NCBI GenBank assembly: GCA_023101725.1
Contig: JALJCO010010507.1
Location: forward strand, 1-64,000
Reading direction: 5' to 3'
Length of the DNA stretch: 64,000 bases
DNA from: Atherinomorus stipes
Taxonomy: Eukaryota; Chordata; Actinopteri; Atheriniformes; Atherinidae
How positions within the stretch are numbered: position 1 is the first letter of the stretch; each line of letters starts with the position of its first letter. The translations under genes and the position numbers were made by a program. Below are positions 33,102 through 43,262 of the stretch, in pieces. The notes beneath the pieces were generated by a model. The model was not told the origin of the DNA, ran no database searches, and saw only the letters and a list, made by a program, of their open reading frames with translations.

Positions 33102-35032
33102 CGAAACTTTCGGCACACTTTGCTGCCCCGCAGAGTGTTATGCTTCGGCGCATTTTATTCCGACAGCGACGGCAGCAAGCTGGTGAGTCTGTCCACCATT
33201 TTGTCGGCGATCTACGTGGCCTGGCTAGTCAATGCAAGTTCGGGGTGCTGGAGGAAGAATTAATAAGAGACCAACTGGCCGAGCACGCTAGTAATTCGAA
33301 GGTTCGAAAGAAACTCTTGATGTCCCCTGATGATCTGACTCTTGGAAAAGCGATAGAGGCAGCGTTTCAGATAGAGTCCGCAGCTGAATTAGCATCCCAG
33401 CTAGCGGCCTCCTCACCCCCACCCACCATGCCGCTAACACAAACAATAGAGCCAGTTTCGGCCCTCCCGAGCACGGATGCGCCCAGCTCTGAGGTAAATT
33501 TCGCAGGACGCCAGAACACAACCACATGCAGGACGTGCAGCAACTGCGGCTCCTCCTCACATCAGACCCGTGGTCCACATTGCCCAGCAAGAGGCCAACA
33601 GTGTCGGCGTTGTGGGAAATACAACCATTTTGCCAGGGTCTGCCGTTCAGCCCCTCCGGGTCCTCAGACACCGCCCTCCCAGAGTTCACCAGGACCAACA
33701 ACCATTCATTCAATAGGCTCCCAGTGTCACCCTTTCAAGTGGTGTACAGTGGAGTTAGATGGCGTATGTCTGCCGCTGCTGCTGGACACTGGAGCTTCCC
33801 GCTCGCTGCTAAACATTTCCACAGTGCAGAACCTGTTCCCTCACAAGAAGCTCATGGCTGGAGCGGAGGATTTGTATGGTTATGGTAGCTCAAAGATCAG
33901 CATGGTGGTTACAGTGGCCTTTTCAGTCCGTTATGGGACCAGGGCGCTCTCAACTTTTACCTTCCAAGTGTCCAGTCAGGGAACCAATCTCATGGGTCTG
34001 GACTTATTCTCGGACTTGGGATTCTCCCTTGTCGACAACGCAGGCTCCACCATCTTGGCAGTTAGCTCTCCATGGCAACAGCGCTGGCCATCTTTGTTTC
34101 ATGGTCTGGGCTGTCTCACCTCATTTAACCATCAGCCGCTTATTGATCCCAATGTGCAACCTGTCATTCAGCCCCTGCGTCGCCTGCCGCTGGCCCTGCG
34201 AGATGCTGTGTCTGAAGAGTTACAGAAGCTGTTAGAGGCAGGGATTATTGAAAGGGTGGATGCTTCTCCGTGGATCTCCAACCTGGTGGTGGCAAAAAAG
34301 AAAACAGGTGGCCTGCGCCCATGTATTGATCTCAGATCAGTGAACAAGGCTGTAATCCCTGACAAATACCCGCTGCCTACAGTGGAGGAACTGACAGCCA
34401 GGTTTCATGGTTCCTCCGTGTTCACAAAGCTCGACCTTCGCCAAGGCTACCTCCAGGTCCCCCTACACCCTGACAGCCGGGACCTGACAGCTTTTGTGAC
34501 ACATGCTGGGGTTTTCCGTTACACACGCATGCCTTTTGGGCTGAGCTCCGCCCCCAGTTGCTTCCAAAAGATAATGTCCACCATCTTTGCGGGGATCCCA
34601 GGCGTGGTCATATATCTAGACGATATTGTGGTGCACGGCCCTACATCAGCCATCCACGATGAACGCCTGACAAAGGTATTGGACGTTCTCGTCAGCCACA
34701 GCCTCACATTGAACGGAGACAAGTGCACCTTCTCAGCAGACGCCATTGAGTTTGTGGGTTTTCGCATATCAGCTCATGGTCTTAGCCCACTTCATTCAAA
34801 CGTTGAGGCCGTTCAGCGCCTCCCTGAACCGACATGCCCTGCCCAACTTGCTTCCTTCCTGGGGATGACAGCCTATTACCTGCGTTTCTTACCTCAGTAC
34901 TCTGTCACCACAGCCCCTCTCCGTGACCTCCTAAAAAAGGACGCGCCTTGGATTTGGACTGCAGCCTGTGCTGCTGCGGTTCACAGGCTTAAGGAGCAGC
35001 TTACCTCCCCACATCATACTGGCGCATTTTGA
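33035..35032 (+). CDS. Gypsy gag-protease-reverse transcriptase polyprotein part
   Basis: This 665-residue open frame contains the gag capsid-like region (residues 1-150). Tandem zinc knuckles lie near residues 168-202, the second reading CRRCGKYNHFARVC. The aspartic protease has LLLDTGASRS with Asp at 251. The reverse transcriptase (about 380-620) has FTKLDLRQGYLQVPLH and TRMPFGLSSAP, with YLDD at 527-530. The nominal start at 33035 is a non-ATG codon inside gag, because the true N-terminus is in another frame. The frame ends in a stop just after RT where RNase H should follow. It acts in particle assembly and reverse transcription of the element. Confidence 0.88.
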   Translation: MGTEGQRIFSTLGPAPTYAASVTKLSAHFAAPQSVMLRRILFRQRRQQAGESVHHFVGDLRGLASQCKFGVLEEELIRDQLAEHASNSKVRKKLLMSPDDLTLGKAIEAAFQIESAAELASQLAASSPPPTMPLTQTIEPVSALPSTDAPSSEVNFAGRQNTTTCRTCSNCGSSSHQTRGPHCPARGQQCRRCGKYNHFARVCRSAPPGPQTPPSQSSPGPTTIHSIGSQCHPFKWCTVELDGVCLPLLLDTGASRSLLNISTVQNLFPHKKLMAGAEDLYGYGSSKISMVVTVAFSVRYGTRALSTFTFQVSSQGTNLMGLDLFSDLGFSLVDNAGSTILAVSSPWQQRWPSLFHGLGCLTSFNHQPLIDPNVQPVIQPLRRLPLALRDAVSEELQKLLEAGIIERVDASPWISNLVVAKKKTGGLRPCIDLRSVNKAVIPDKYPLPTVEELTARFHGSSVFTKLDLRQGYLQVPLHPDSRDLTAFVTHAGVFRYTRMPFGLSSAPSCFQKIMSTIFAGIPGVVIYLDDIVVHGPTSAIHDERLTKVLDVLVSHSLTLNGDKCTFSADAIEFVGFRISAHGLSPLHSNVEAVQRLPEPTCPAQLASFLGMTAYYLRFLPQYSVTTAPLRDLLKKDAPWIWTAACAAAVHRLKEQLTSPHHTGAF

Positions 35033-36833
35033 TATAGACAGCCCCACAATTCTGACCTGTGATGCTTCCAACATGGCTTTAGGGGCTGTACTGTCCCAGC
35101 TCCATTACGGCACAGAGCGACCCATTGCATTCGCTTCTCACGCACTCACGGCAGCCGAGCAGAAGTACTCTGTCGGGGAACGAGAAGCCTTAGCATGCAT
35201 CTGGGCTTGTGAGAGATGGCACGTGTACCTGTATGGGAGACACTTCACTCTACGCACCGATCATCAGGCCCTTACCTCTCTGCTGATGTCGTCAGGATCG
35301 GGTCACAGACCCCTGCGTATCCACCGCTGGTCCGAGAGACTACAACAGTATCACTTTACGCCCCAATTCACCCCAGGTCGGGAGAATGTAGTGGCAGATT
35401 TGCTTTCTCGGGCCATCCCTGATTCTCTACCTGACCCGGGCCCAGGTGTCCCAGAACCAGACCTTATCCAGCTGCTCCACAGTCCACTCAAGGTGACAGT
35501 TTCTCTTCAGGACCTCCAGCTTGCTTCCGAAACAGACCCTACCTTCTCCCAGCTGCGCATCTTTATCAGGGACGGTTGGCCAAGAGTGGTCCCTGCGGAG
35601 CTAATGCCTTATCACAAGGTCCGGGGGGAGCTGTCTTGCTGGCAGGACGTCTGTGTGGCAAGGGGGCTTCGCACAGTGGTGCCCAGCACCCTCCGAGCCC
35701 GCATTTTGGCCATGGCTCATGAAGGTCATCTGGGCATCGTGAAGGTCAAACAACGCTGCAGGGAGTTGGTGTGGTGGCCTGGTATTGACAGGGATATCGA
35801 ATCCATGGTGAAGGACTGTACAGCTTGCCTCATCAGTGGGAAGACAGGCCCACCACGACCGCCGCCATTACAACCAGTACAGTGGCCGGACGCTGCTTGG
35901 GAGCACATCCAAGTAGATATATGTGGTGAACTCCACGGGGTCGCACAACATCAACGTTTCCTGTTCGTGGTTTACGATATCCACTCTAAGTGGCCTGAGG
36001 TGATGGCCACAGGCTCTGTCACAACCCAGGCAGTGACAAGCTTCCTTTCTTCGCTGTTCGCCAGGTGGGGTGTTCCTAAGGTTGTCACTACAGACAATGG
36101 CCCACAGTTCGTTTCTGCAGAGTTCACGGCATTTCTGGCTGACAAAGGCATCACCCACATCCGCACCTCCTTTTACCATCCTGAAGCCAACGGAGGTGTG
36201 GAGAGATTCAATCAGACATTAAAGAATGGCATCAGAGCACATCTGAGTGATGGCCTACCCTTCTCAACAGCTTTGTCATCTACTCTGCTGCATTATCGAG
36301 CAACTCCTTACTCGACCACAGGTTGCTCCCCAGCTCGCCTTATGATGGGTCGCGAACTGCAGCTTCCTTTGGACCGCCTGCGACCGCACGTGGCAGTCTC
36401 ACCCACATCACCGAGCCGTCGGGTCATCCGCTGTCAGGCTCAGATGAAACAGCACTTCGATAAAAAGAAAAGGGCACGCCCAGCTGGCATCACCAAGTTG
36501 GACTGGGTCAGAGTACACAGACCACAACGGAACCATAAACTTCTCTCTTTCTGGTCTCCGCCTCTCCAAGTCACAGACCGCCTCGGTGTTGCAACATATC
36601 GGTTGTCTGATGGGTCACGTTGGCATGGCAGCCGTCTTCGGAGGGTAGCCCCACCCTCTGCTGGACGGCAAGATGACGATGGGGGCCCGGGCTCCACGGC
36701 TGTGGACCTGGACATTTCAGTGAGGGAGCCTGCACATGAACTGCCGGTGGACGAGCGTAATCACATGGCTGAACATGAAGCACGGCTGCGGACCCGACCA
36801 GCCTACCTCAATGACTATATTACAAACTTTTGA
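34968..36833 (+). CDS. Gypsy RNase H-integrase polyprotein part
   Basis: This 621-residue frame overlaps the previous one by 65 bp in the +1 frame. It begins within the RT/RNase H link. RNase H motifs include LTCDASNMALGAVLSQ (near residue 30) and LRTDHQAL. The integrase has an N-terminal zinc-binding HEGHLG...CTAC motif, then catalytic Asp317 (VDICGEL), Asp376 (TTDNGPQF) and Glu412 (GVERFNQTLK), with the canonical 35 residues between the last two. All catalytic residues are present. The frame change to the upstream ORF near 35005-35017 is more likely a small indel than programmed shifting, since no known shift signal lies there. Confidence 0.88.
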   Translation: MLLRFTGLRSSLPPHIILAHFDIDSPTILTCDASNMALGAVLSQLHYGTERPIAFASHALTAAEQKYSVGEREALACIWACERWHVYLYGRHFTLRTDHQALTSLLMSSGSGHRPLRIHRWSERLQQYHFTPQFTPGRENVVADLLSRAIPDSLPDPGPGVPEPDLIQLLHSPLKVTVSLQDLQLASETDPTFSQLRIFIRDGWPRVVPAELMPYHKVRGELSCWQDVCVARGLRTVVPSTLRARILAMAHEGHLGIVKVKQRCRELVWWPGIDRDIESMVKDCTACLISGKTGPPRPPPLQPVQWPDAAWEHIQVDICGELHGVAQHQRFLFVVYDIHSKWPEVMATGSVTTQAVTSFLSSLFARWGVPKVVTTDNGPQFVSAEFTAFLADKGITHIRTSFYHPEANGGVERFNQTLKNGIRAHLSDGLPFSTALSSTLLHYRATPYSTTGCSPARLMMGRELQLPLDRLRPHVAVSPTSPSRRVIRCQAQMKQHFDKKKRARPAGITKLDWVRVHRPQRNHKLLSFWSPPLQVTDRLGVATYRLSDGSRWHGSRLRRVAPPSAGRQDDDGGPGSTAVDLDISVREPAHELPVDERNHMAEHEARLRTRPAYLNDYITNF

Positions 36834-36970
36834 TTTAGAGTATAGAGTGTGGCCTGTCGTGCGGCAGAATAATCCGCATGGCTACACTGGTAACTGGCAG
36901 TCTACCCAGTTTACCTAGTTTGGGAAGTTCATGTTTATTTTGTTCTTGCCTCCTGTCAAGGAGGGGAAAA

Positions 36971-37140
36971 TGTTATGTATGAGCCACAGGGTGGTGACTG
37001 CAGTTGCAGTACAGTTAAGGACACAAGGTGGCAGTATGGCTTGAAGTGGAGAAGACTCCGTGTACGGGTCAGAGTGCAGAATAAGAAATAAAGGATCAAG
37101 AGTTAGAACCGTACAAGCCTGTGGTTTTCTGATTACAACA
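36971..37140 (+). repeat. 3' LTR of the Ty3/Gypsy element
   Basis: 170 bp, TG...CA ends, AATAAA at 37087-37092. It follows a purine-rich tract and is followed directly by the GGGTG duplication. Confidence 0.93.
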
Positions 37141-37642
37141 GGGTGGTCTTCCGGACTGAGTTCGTGGTCACGTTGCACTATTGCCAAACGAGCCAAACAG
37201 GCCAAGAATCTCAGGTGGCGCTGCATTCGGATTCACCGTAGGCGAGGACAAGACACATGAACAAGAAGGTTCTCACAACTTCCGTTTCCTCCACAAAGCG
37301 ACATTATTTTTATACGAGGAGCTGGATATGATTTCATCAGATCAAATATCGATTAAAGCTTTTACTTCCGCGTAACTACACGTCTGACCACGAGCCATCT
37401 TTATAAGTACTGCAGTCCCACACATGTTTATTGTCGTAGCATTTACCCACGTTGTCCAGCGTTTGACCCACAATGCAAACGCAATTTGTAGTCCACTTCT
37501 TGTCTTTGGTTCACTTGAATCGGACCAGTGACCTGCGTTTGTAGGCAGACCGAGTCCGGTTGTTTGTTCCGAATCTGTTTGCAGACTTTCCGAGCAAACG
37601 GACTCGGATTCAAATCAAAAAAGCTTTGTGAATGTGCCCTTA

Positions 37643-39240
37643 GTATCAGCAAGCACTCAAATGTAAGAACTTGTATTCTGTTTGAAAACATGTGGAGCCA
37701 CAGTTTTCACCACATGCTCCATGTTGCAGAAAAGCAGAAGCAATTCCAGAACTAAACATCTACATCTAATTTTGTCTGGCTTAAATGAGTCCAGCAAGAA
37801 GTCAAACTTAAAATAAAACATCTTTTGCAGACCCTTGTGTGTACATTATATAACATGTTTGCAAAAGCATGAAATACATTCCATGAAAATGAGGCAAACA
37901 CAAAATTTGCTTGTGCTTTTTATACAAATTGCCATGAGATCATGTAGCCAAGCTCATCTGCTCAGAATATTTAATTTAATGAAGCATAATGAGATGCATC
38001 AACTGCCTCATGCAAATGTTTGGAAATACAGATTTTTACATGACACAAAATACAATTATTTTAAGAGGAGAATTTAGTGACCAAGTTAAAAAAAAAAATC
38101 AAAAAGAAAGAAAAAAATTAATAAGAGAAAAAAGAAGAGTTTGCATGACTGAATGTGACTTGTACAAGAGGGCAGGTGATGAGCTCTGCTTCAGAAAAAC
38201 TCCAGAGGTGATATAAAGCTACATTAGGGATGCTGTAAAAATCCAGCCAAAAACACTCAAAATATGGTCGACTCGTACTGACTGAAGGATAATGTTTATG
38301 GAGTCCTGAGCAACTCAAGAGCTAAATGTTCCACTAATTAGTGGCAAAAGATCACTTATAGAGCAAATGGAAGAGGGAAGAGTTTGCCAATGGTAAGCTG
38401 TTTCAAATGGCTTCTAGTGGTTGGAAATATCCAATACTGCAGGTTTAAAGGGCTAATGACACGATTTTGACATTTTTGTCATGTTTTATAGACCAAAACG
38501 TTATTCATGATGATTCATGATGATTTATGTAACAGATACAGGTGCGCCTGCTAGGGATGCAATGATATAAAAATTTCAAATCACGGTTATTGTGACCAAA
38601 ATGATCACGGTTAGCATTGTTATCGAGGTATTATTGAAATCCTTCCCCCAAAATCTTTAAAAATATCCAAAATGGGTCTCAATGTCTACTTTGTTCTTTT
38701 TAAAGGGGGAAAATCTCCAGAGCACTGTCCACGTGGGTGCCTTCGTTACCTTGTTTTCATAAATTTAATATTTGCAAACAGGGACAGGTGCTGCTTTTCC
38801 AGGCAATGAGCAGCATCACTGTGAGTTTTTCAAGGTGCAGTAATCAATCAAGTTTTTTACAATAATGAAAATTTGAAACGGTATTACTAATTGTTGGGAA
38901 TTTCATCACACTTAATCATTCTACTGGTATTTGTTATATTCGTAGTGCCTGCATACATCACTCATTAGGAAACACCGCTGCATTTCAGCACGTGACCAGA
39001 CTCTGGCGCTGCTCGCCGTAACAGGATGTAACATCAGTGCAAGAGCCTGTGCAGCTCTGTTAACATAGAGCCAAGCAGCTTCATAGAAGTTTTTAAGGGT
39101 GCTTTCACACTTGTTTGTCTGGTAAAGTGGTCCGGTTTGGCACAAAAGTTGTAACAATGTTGCTATTCTCAACTAGTCCAGTTCACATATACACCAGTGT
39201 TTCTGCAAATGAAACAACCGCTATGGATGTTTTATTCACC
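37643..39240. other. unassigned DNA
   Basis: No gene was recognised. From 38449, AGGGCTAATGACACG follows TTAA like a T2-type end, but no partner was found. From 38551, GCTAGGGATGCAATGATA resembles a hAT-like remnant. From 39097, AAGGGTGCTTTCACAC resembles a MITE terminus without a clear partner. Confidence 0.3.
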
Positions 39241-39376
39241 TGTTACGGCCGCCTGGTTACTAAATCCTTTGTCTTTCATTTTACATGCCAATCCTCCTAC
39301 TTGATCCCTCCGTTCTCCTTAAGGCCCTTTCAGATAGAACGCGGCAAGCGCAAGAGGACGGCGGCAAACCCATTCA

Positions 39377-39860
39377 TAGGGGATTATCACATTTCCGCGT
39401 TCCGGTTACCGGAAGTTGAAACATTTGGCACTTCCTCTTCCGGGCCATGTTAACATCAGCCGTTTCTGCTCTGTTATACTGTTTAAATCGGATAAACTCC
39501 AAACATATATAAGTTTTCATTCCAGACTGAAGTGATACTGGATCAAAAGCTGGATCAAAGCGATCGATTCGCCGCGGTGAAGGGCCGAACTTTATAATAA
39601 AACACACGTTTGTTTGTCCCCGGTGGGGCACGACACCGGCACTTCACAGCATGCTAGCATTAGCCAGCTAACGTTTACTGACGTGCTTAACATTGTGCGT
39701 CTTAAAACACACAAACATCTGAAAATCGGGTCTGTACCTCCCCGTTTCCAGTGGAACAACTGGGGACTGCCAAGAAAGGAGACGCTTTCAGATGCTTGTG
39801 TGTTTTCAGCCGCACAAAGTTAGGCACGTCATCAAGCTGGCGAATGCTAACCTGCTAACA
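39377..39860 (+). repeat. left arm of the foldback inverted repeat
   Basis: Near-identical reverse complement of 40046-40516. It contains an open frame (39614-39823) that recurs almost unchanged on the opposite strand (40082-40291) because of the duplication. That frame matches no family I recognise. Part of the arm (about 39460-39615) is also repeated directly, more diverged, at 39880-40035. Confidence 0.8.
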
Positions 39861-40045
39861 AAAGTCCGCCAGCTACTACTCTGTTAAACTTTGTAAATCG
39901 GATAAACGCCAATGCCAAGTTTTCATTCCAGACTGAAGTGATGCTGAGGAAGAAGTGGATTAAAACGACTGATTCACCGCGGTGAAGGACCGAACTTTAT
40001 AATAAAACGACACGTTTGTTTGTGGCCGGCAGACTGCACAGTCGT

Positions 40046-40516
40046 GTTAGCCTGTAAGCATTAGCCAGCTTGATAACGTGCCTAACTTTGTGCGGCTGAA
40101 AACACACAATCATCTGAAAGCGTCTCCTTTCTTGGCAGTCCCCAGTTGTTCCACTGGAAACGGGGAGGTACAGACCCGATTTTCAGATGTTTGTGTGTTT
40201 TAAGACGCACAATGTTAAGCACGTCAGTAAACGCTAGCTGGCTAATGCTAGCATGCTGTGAAGTGCCGGTGTCGTGCCCCACCGGGGACAAACAAACGTG
40301 TGTTTTATTATAAAGTTCAGCCCTTCACCGCGGCGAATCGATCGCTTTGATCCAGCTTTTGATCCAGTATCACTTCAGTCTAGAATGAAAACTTAAGTAT
40401 GTTTGGAGTTTATCGGATTTAAACAGTATAACAGAGCAGGAACGGCTGTCGTTAACATGGCCCGGAAGAGGAAGTGTCAAAAGCCGGCAACTTCCGGTAA
40501 GCGTGATAATCCCCTA
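40046..40516 (-). repeat. right arm of the foldback inverted repeat
   Basis: Opposed copy of 39377-39860. Small indels and substitutions separate the arms (for example near the ACTTCCGG segment), so they are old enough to have diverged a little. The loop is about 185 bp. Confidence 0.8.
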
Positions 40517-40639
40517 TTGTGTATGTGGTACCGCCGCGGCAGCGCGTTCCGCCATGCCGCGGAGCACCGCGGCGCGCAAGGTGGGCGCATGCCGCCGCGC
40601 TCGAATTGAACATTTTTTAATTCGGGCGCAGCGCGCTGT

Positions 40640-40890
40640 GACGACATCCTAGCGCGTCCAATAGGAAAGGCCAGTTCAGGGAAAAAAAGTGGTCATTTTT
40701 CAGCCTGAAGTAAACCTGGAAGCGGTCTGTGTGAAAGAATGCAGCTCGCGGACGAGCCTGAACTCCCCACGTTCTGCCTTGTTATCAGGATCAGGTGGAC
40801 CCCCACCCTTTTATCTGCTGCTGATCTCCTCCTCCTCCCTTGGAGCAAAGCTCTTTGCTGCGACCATGAGATGTACATCTCTCACAACGA
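40640..40890 (-). pseudogene. HARBI1-like transposase N-terminal fragment
   Basis: The minus-strand frame from 40878 reads QQRALLQGRRRRSAADKRVG then VHLILITRQ. A shifted frame continues FFHTDRFQVYFRL. This follows the order of Harbinger transposase N-termini (basic cluster, VHP-like motif, then RFxxYFRL). It is frameshifted and lost beyond about 40640. Confidence 0.55.
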
Positions 40891-41652
40891 AGCGTGCCGG
40901 GGAGAAAACACTTCCTGGTCTGTCGCTTAGCAACGCGTGCCTGACGTGTTTGCTGCCGCCGGGTCTGCCGCTGAGTCTGCGCCCTACCCCGCGGTGAACT
41001 CGGCGAAAAACGCGTTCTATCTGAAAGGGCCTTTAAGCCTGGCTCCCCACCACCATCTCCTCCCTCACCCTCCTGATTGCTGATCAGTTTCACCTGGAGC
41101 AGCTGGCTACAAAAGAACCCAGCACACCTTCATTCATTGGCAACTGCTTGGCCTGGCAACAGTTGTCCTTAGTTTATGTTTTGGTGACTTTAGTTTGACT
41201 AACTTTGTCTTTTAGTTTTGATTTGGAGGGGGGAAGAGGGGGGGGGGAAGGCCCCAGGTGTTTTAGTTTGGTTAATGATTTAGTTGTTAGATTCCCCTTT
41301 GTGTTTGACTTTCACTGGTAGTTTGGAGTTGGGATAGCTAGGTCTTTTGTTGTAGTTGAGTTTTGGGTTACAGGTCTTAGTTTATGGTGCTGCTTGCTCC
41401 CTTTTTGGTTCATAGCCTAAGTTTGTGTTTTTCCCCATTTGGTTTCCCTTTCAGCGTTAGGGTTGTCTGTCTTTTTATTTGTTCCTTTGAGCAGCATCGC
41501 TAACCCCATCTCCTTTTCAGTTACAGTTTCCAGGTTTTTGTTAATGCTTTAATTCACCCCTGAACAATAAAACATCTTCACTCCACCTTTCAACATCTTA
41601 AAACCATTCTTTTGTTTGCGTCCCTAACCCCTAGCAGAGCTGGGACGTAACA

Positions 41653-42725
41653 CCACCCCAGGCACGTGGCCACGCTGTTAAGAAAATACTGTTTTGTGTT
41701 GAAACTGATGGCAAAGCAAGTGAAGAAGATGAATCCCGGTAAAAATGCGTCTGTGTTTGTTGTGTTCTTCTGCTCGTTGTTGTGGTGATATATTATTAGC
41801 ATTGCTTTATGAAGCAAGCACAAATACTGCTGTTGTTACAGCATGGAACTCTCATACAGCACGAGAGCAATTCAAGTTTTGGGTTTGTTTTTTTTTCCAC
41901 TGAGAAGATGTGTTGCAAGACACTAACAGAAAACAGGCTTAGCTCCTAATGTGAACCATCTTTATCTCAGAAACTTCCTCGGCGATCTCTCCAGTAGTTT
42001 CTCTTTCATTTATCATATAGGATGAAGGGAACTTCTGTAAATGGGCCAAATAGAGGCCGTGGATTGTTCTCACCATCAGAGCACCGTACTGGAGTCCACA
42101 TGGAACTGTACCTAGACCGACCTCTAGAGGTGGTCTCGGTATGGTTCTTTAGTCCGGACAAAAAAAAAAAACTGGTGTACCTTCACACCAGCCCAAACGA
42201 ACCTTACAAGCAGGTGTTCTGAACTCCAGTCCGTTTTAAGCAGTGAGTCTTTGGGTTGGATGTTGCTTTCTACTGTAGTGACATCACTGATGATTCGTCT
42301 GGGGAAGCCACTCCCTTGCCAATCAGTGACCTCCAGTCTGTAGACATAATTTTTTCAGCCTCACTCAGCCCTGCTTGGAACCTCAGCAGAGTAGGTACCA
42401 TAAAAATATCTACTCATCCCGGAAACTCCCAGTGGAAAACCCCACAAACCAAGTAGAGACGAGCCGAGTTGAGCTGAGTAAGCGCTAGTGGAAAAGAGGC
42501 ATATGTTACTTTTCCATTTCACTGATGAACAGTTATGGCTTAGCCTTTGTGTTGTATTGCCAGTTAATGTTTTGTTTATTTAAGTTGTCTACAGATCCTG
42601 AGTTACATTAGAAGTAGATAAAGCAGGTCGGACTTACCAGTTACCAGTAGTAGCTCTCCTATACATCACTGCCAGTAAAGATCTCTTGTCTGGAGTCATT
42701 GTTTACTGGAGCTTCGGCCACCAAT
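41653..42725. other. unassigned DNA
   Basis: No gene was recognised. A 12-bp palindrome ACCTCTAGAGGT occurs near 42118-42131. GGTCT/AGACC motifs surround it, suggesting the core of a decayed MITE. Confidence 0.3.
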
Positions 42726-42920
42726 GTGTTGAGACTTCTAATACAGGGAACCACAGTCATGTCTATTGGAATATTCGTCCTCCACCAGTGTTTGTTAATC
42801 TGATCAGTGATGCAGCTACATGTATGGAGAGAGACAACTGCTCCTTAATTATAACAGGACTTCTCCGGCTGCTTCCAAAGATGTGTCCTTCCTTCCATCC
42901 TTATCTTAATAAACTGAAAT
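42726..42920 (+). repeat. dispersed repeat, copy 2 of 2
   Basis: Similar to 14990-15200 in the same orientation, with conserved GTGTTGAGACTTCTAA start and GCTGCTTCCAAAGATG block. Class unknown. Confidence 0.6.
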
Positions 42921-43189
42921 ATAACACCAGTCCTACCATCTCCAAAATATTTACAATCACTGTATTTCCCATGTGTCTTTCACAACTCGTTAACTCAGCC
43001 TTTCTTCTGTAAATTCATCCAGATAACTGATCAGGCTGATAATTATCATGCACCCCTAATGTGAATACAAGTCTGATTGGCTTCTGACTGCACAGAACTA
43101 CTTATTTTGTCTTGCTGTATTGCAAAATTACATGAAGTCAAGGTCGTGTCACCAATTCTTTAATGTTCCAAATGTGACAAACATACATA

Positions 43190-43262
43190 TATGTGGTAGC
43201 CTAGTGGCTACAGAGATAGGCTTTGGTCCAGCCAACAAAAGACTGAGTCCCCTATGTGGTAC
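43190..43262 (+). repeat. tRNA-derived SINE-like head
   Basis: TGGTAGCCTAGTGGCTA resembles a tRNA A box. The GACTGAGTCCCC segment about 45 bp on resembles a B box. The cloverleaf is not convincing, so it is not a functional tRNA. No SINE body or A-rich tail was identified. Confidence 0.4.

Larger units (their letters stand above)
32695..37140 (+). mobile_element. Ty3/Gypsy retrotransposon, structurally complete
   Basis: Two 170-bp LTRs bound the element and appear identical by direct reading. A 5-bp GGGTG duplication flanks it (32690-32694, 37141-37145). Order is gag, protease, reverse transcriptase, RNase H, integrase, which is normal for Ty3/Gypsy. A purine-rich tract (GAGGGGAAAA, 36961-36970) precedes the 3' LTR. 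A TTGGCGACGAGGATGG-like segment follows the 5' LTR where a primer-binding site is expected. Protein motifs resemble K02A2.6/Mag-like elements, with no chromodomain seen. Two reading-frame breaks, in gag and between RT and RNase H, are the main defects. Confidence 0.92.
32623..37639. mobile_element. Harbinger-type MITE split by the Ty3/Gypsy element
   Basis: The ends GGGCGCATTCAGAAAGC and the inverted match GGGCACATTCACAAAGC differ at two positions. They are flanked by TTA (32620-32622 and 37640-37642), a PIF/Harbinger-type target. Only the outer 72 bp and about 500 bp of this element are visible, on either side of the Gypsy insertion at 32695-37140. The right part has GAGTCCG/CGGACTC inverted motifs (37548-37610). 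Confidence 0.75.
39322..41032. mobile_element. PIF/Harbinger-derived foldback element
   Basis: Perfect 22-bp termini begin AGGCCCTTTCAGATAGAACG. TTA duplications flank them (39319-39321, 41033-41035). The interior has two opposed arms of about 480 bp, so the whole unit can fold back. A HARBI1-like transposase start survives on the minus strand near the right end. The TTA target and the protein remnant both support PIF/Harbinger. Confidence 0.8.
39241..41652 (+). mobile_element. solo LTR split by a Harbinger foldback element
   Basis: The ends are inverted, TGTTACG at 39241 and CGTAACA at 41652. An AATAAA lies near 41565 and a TATA-like CTACAAAAG near 41110, as in an LTR. Removing the 39322-41032 insertion leaves about 700 bp. 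The flanks CACC and CCACC are similar, but an exact duplication was not established. No internal genes remain. Confidence 0.6.

Noticed and set aside
39614..39823. Frame duplicated on the opposite strand at 40082-40291
   Set aside because: The duplication is explained by the foldback arms and is not evidence of a conserved gene.
39097..42200. Possible MITE spanning the solo LTR, from the AAGGGTGCTTTCACAC start at 39097
   Set aside because: A convincing matching right end was not found. The GGTGTGAAGG-like sequence near 42180 is too short and misplaced.
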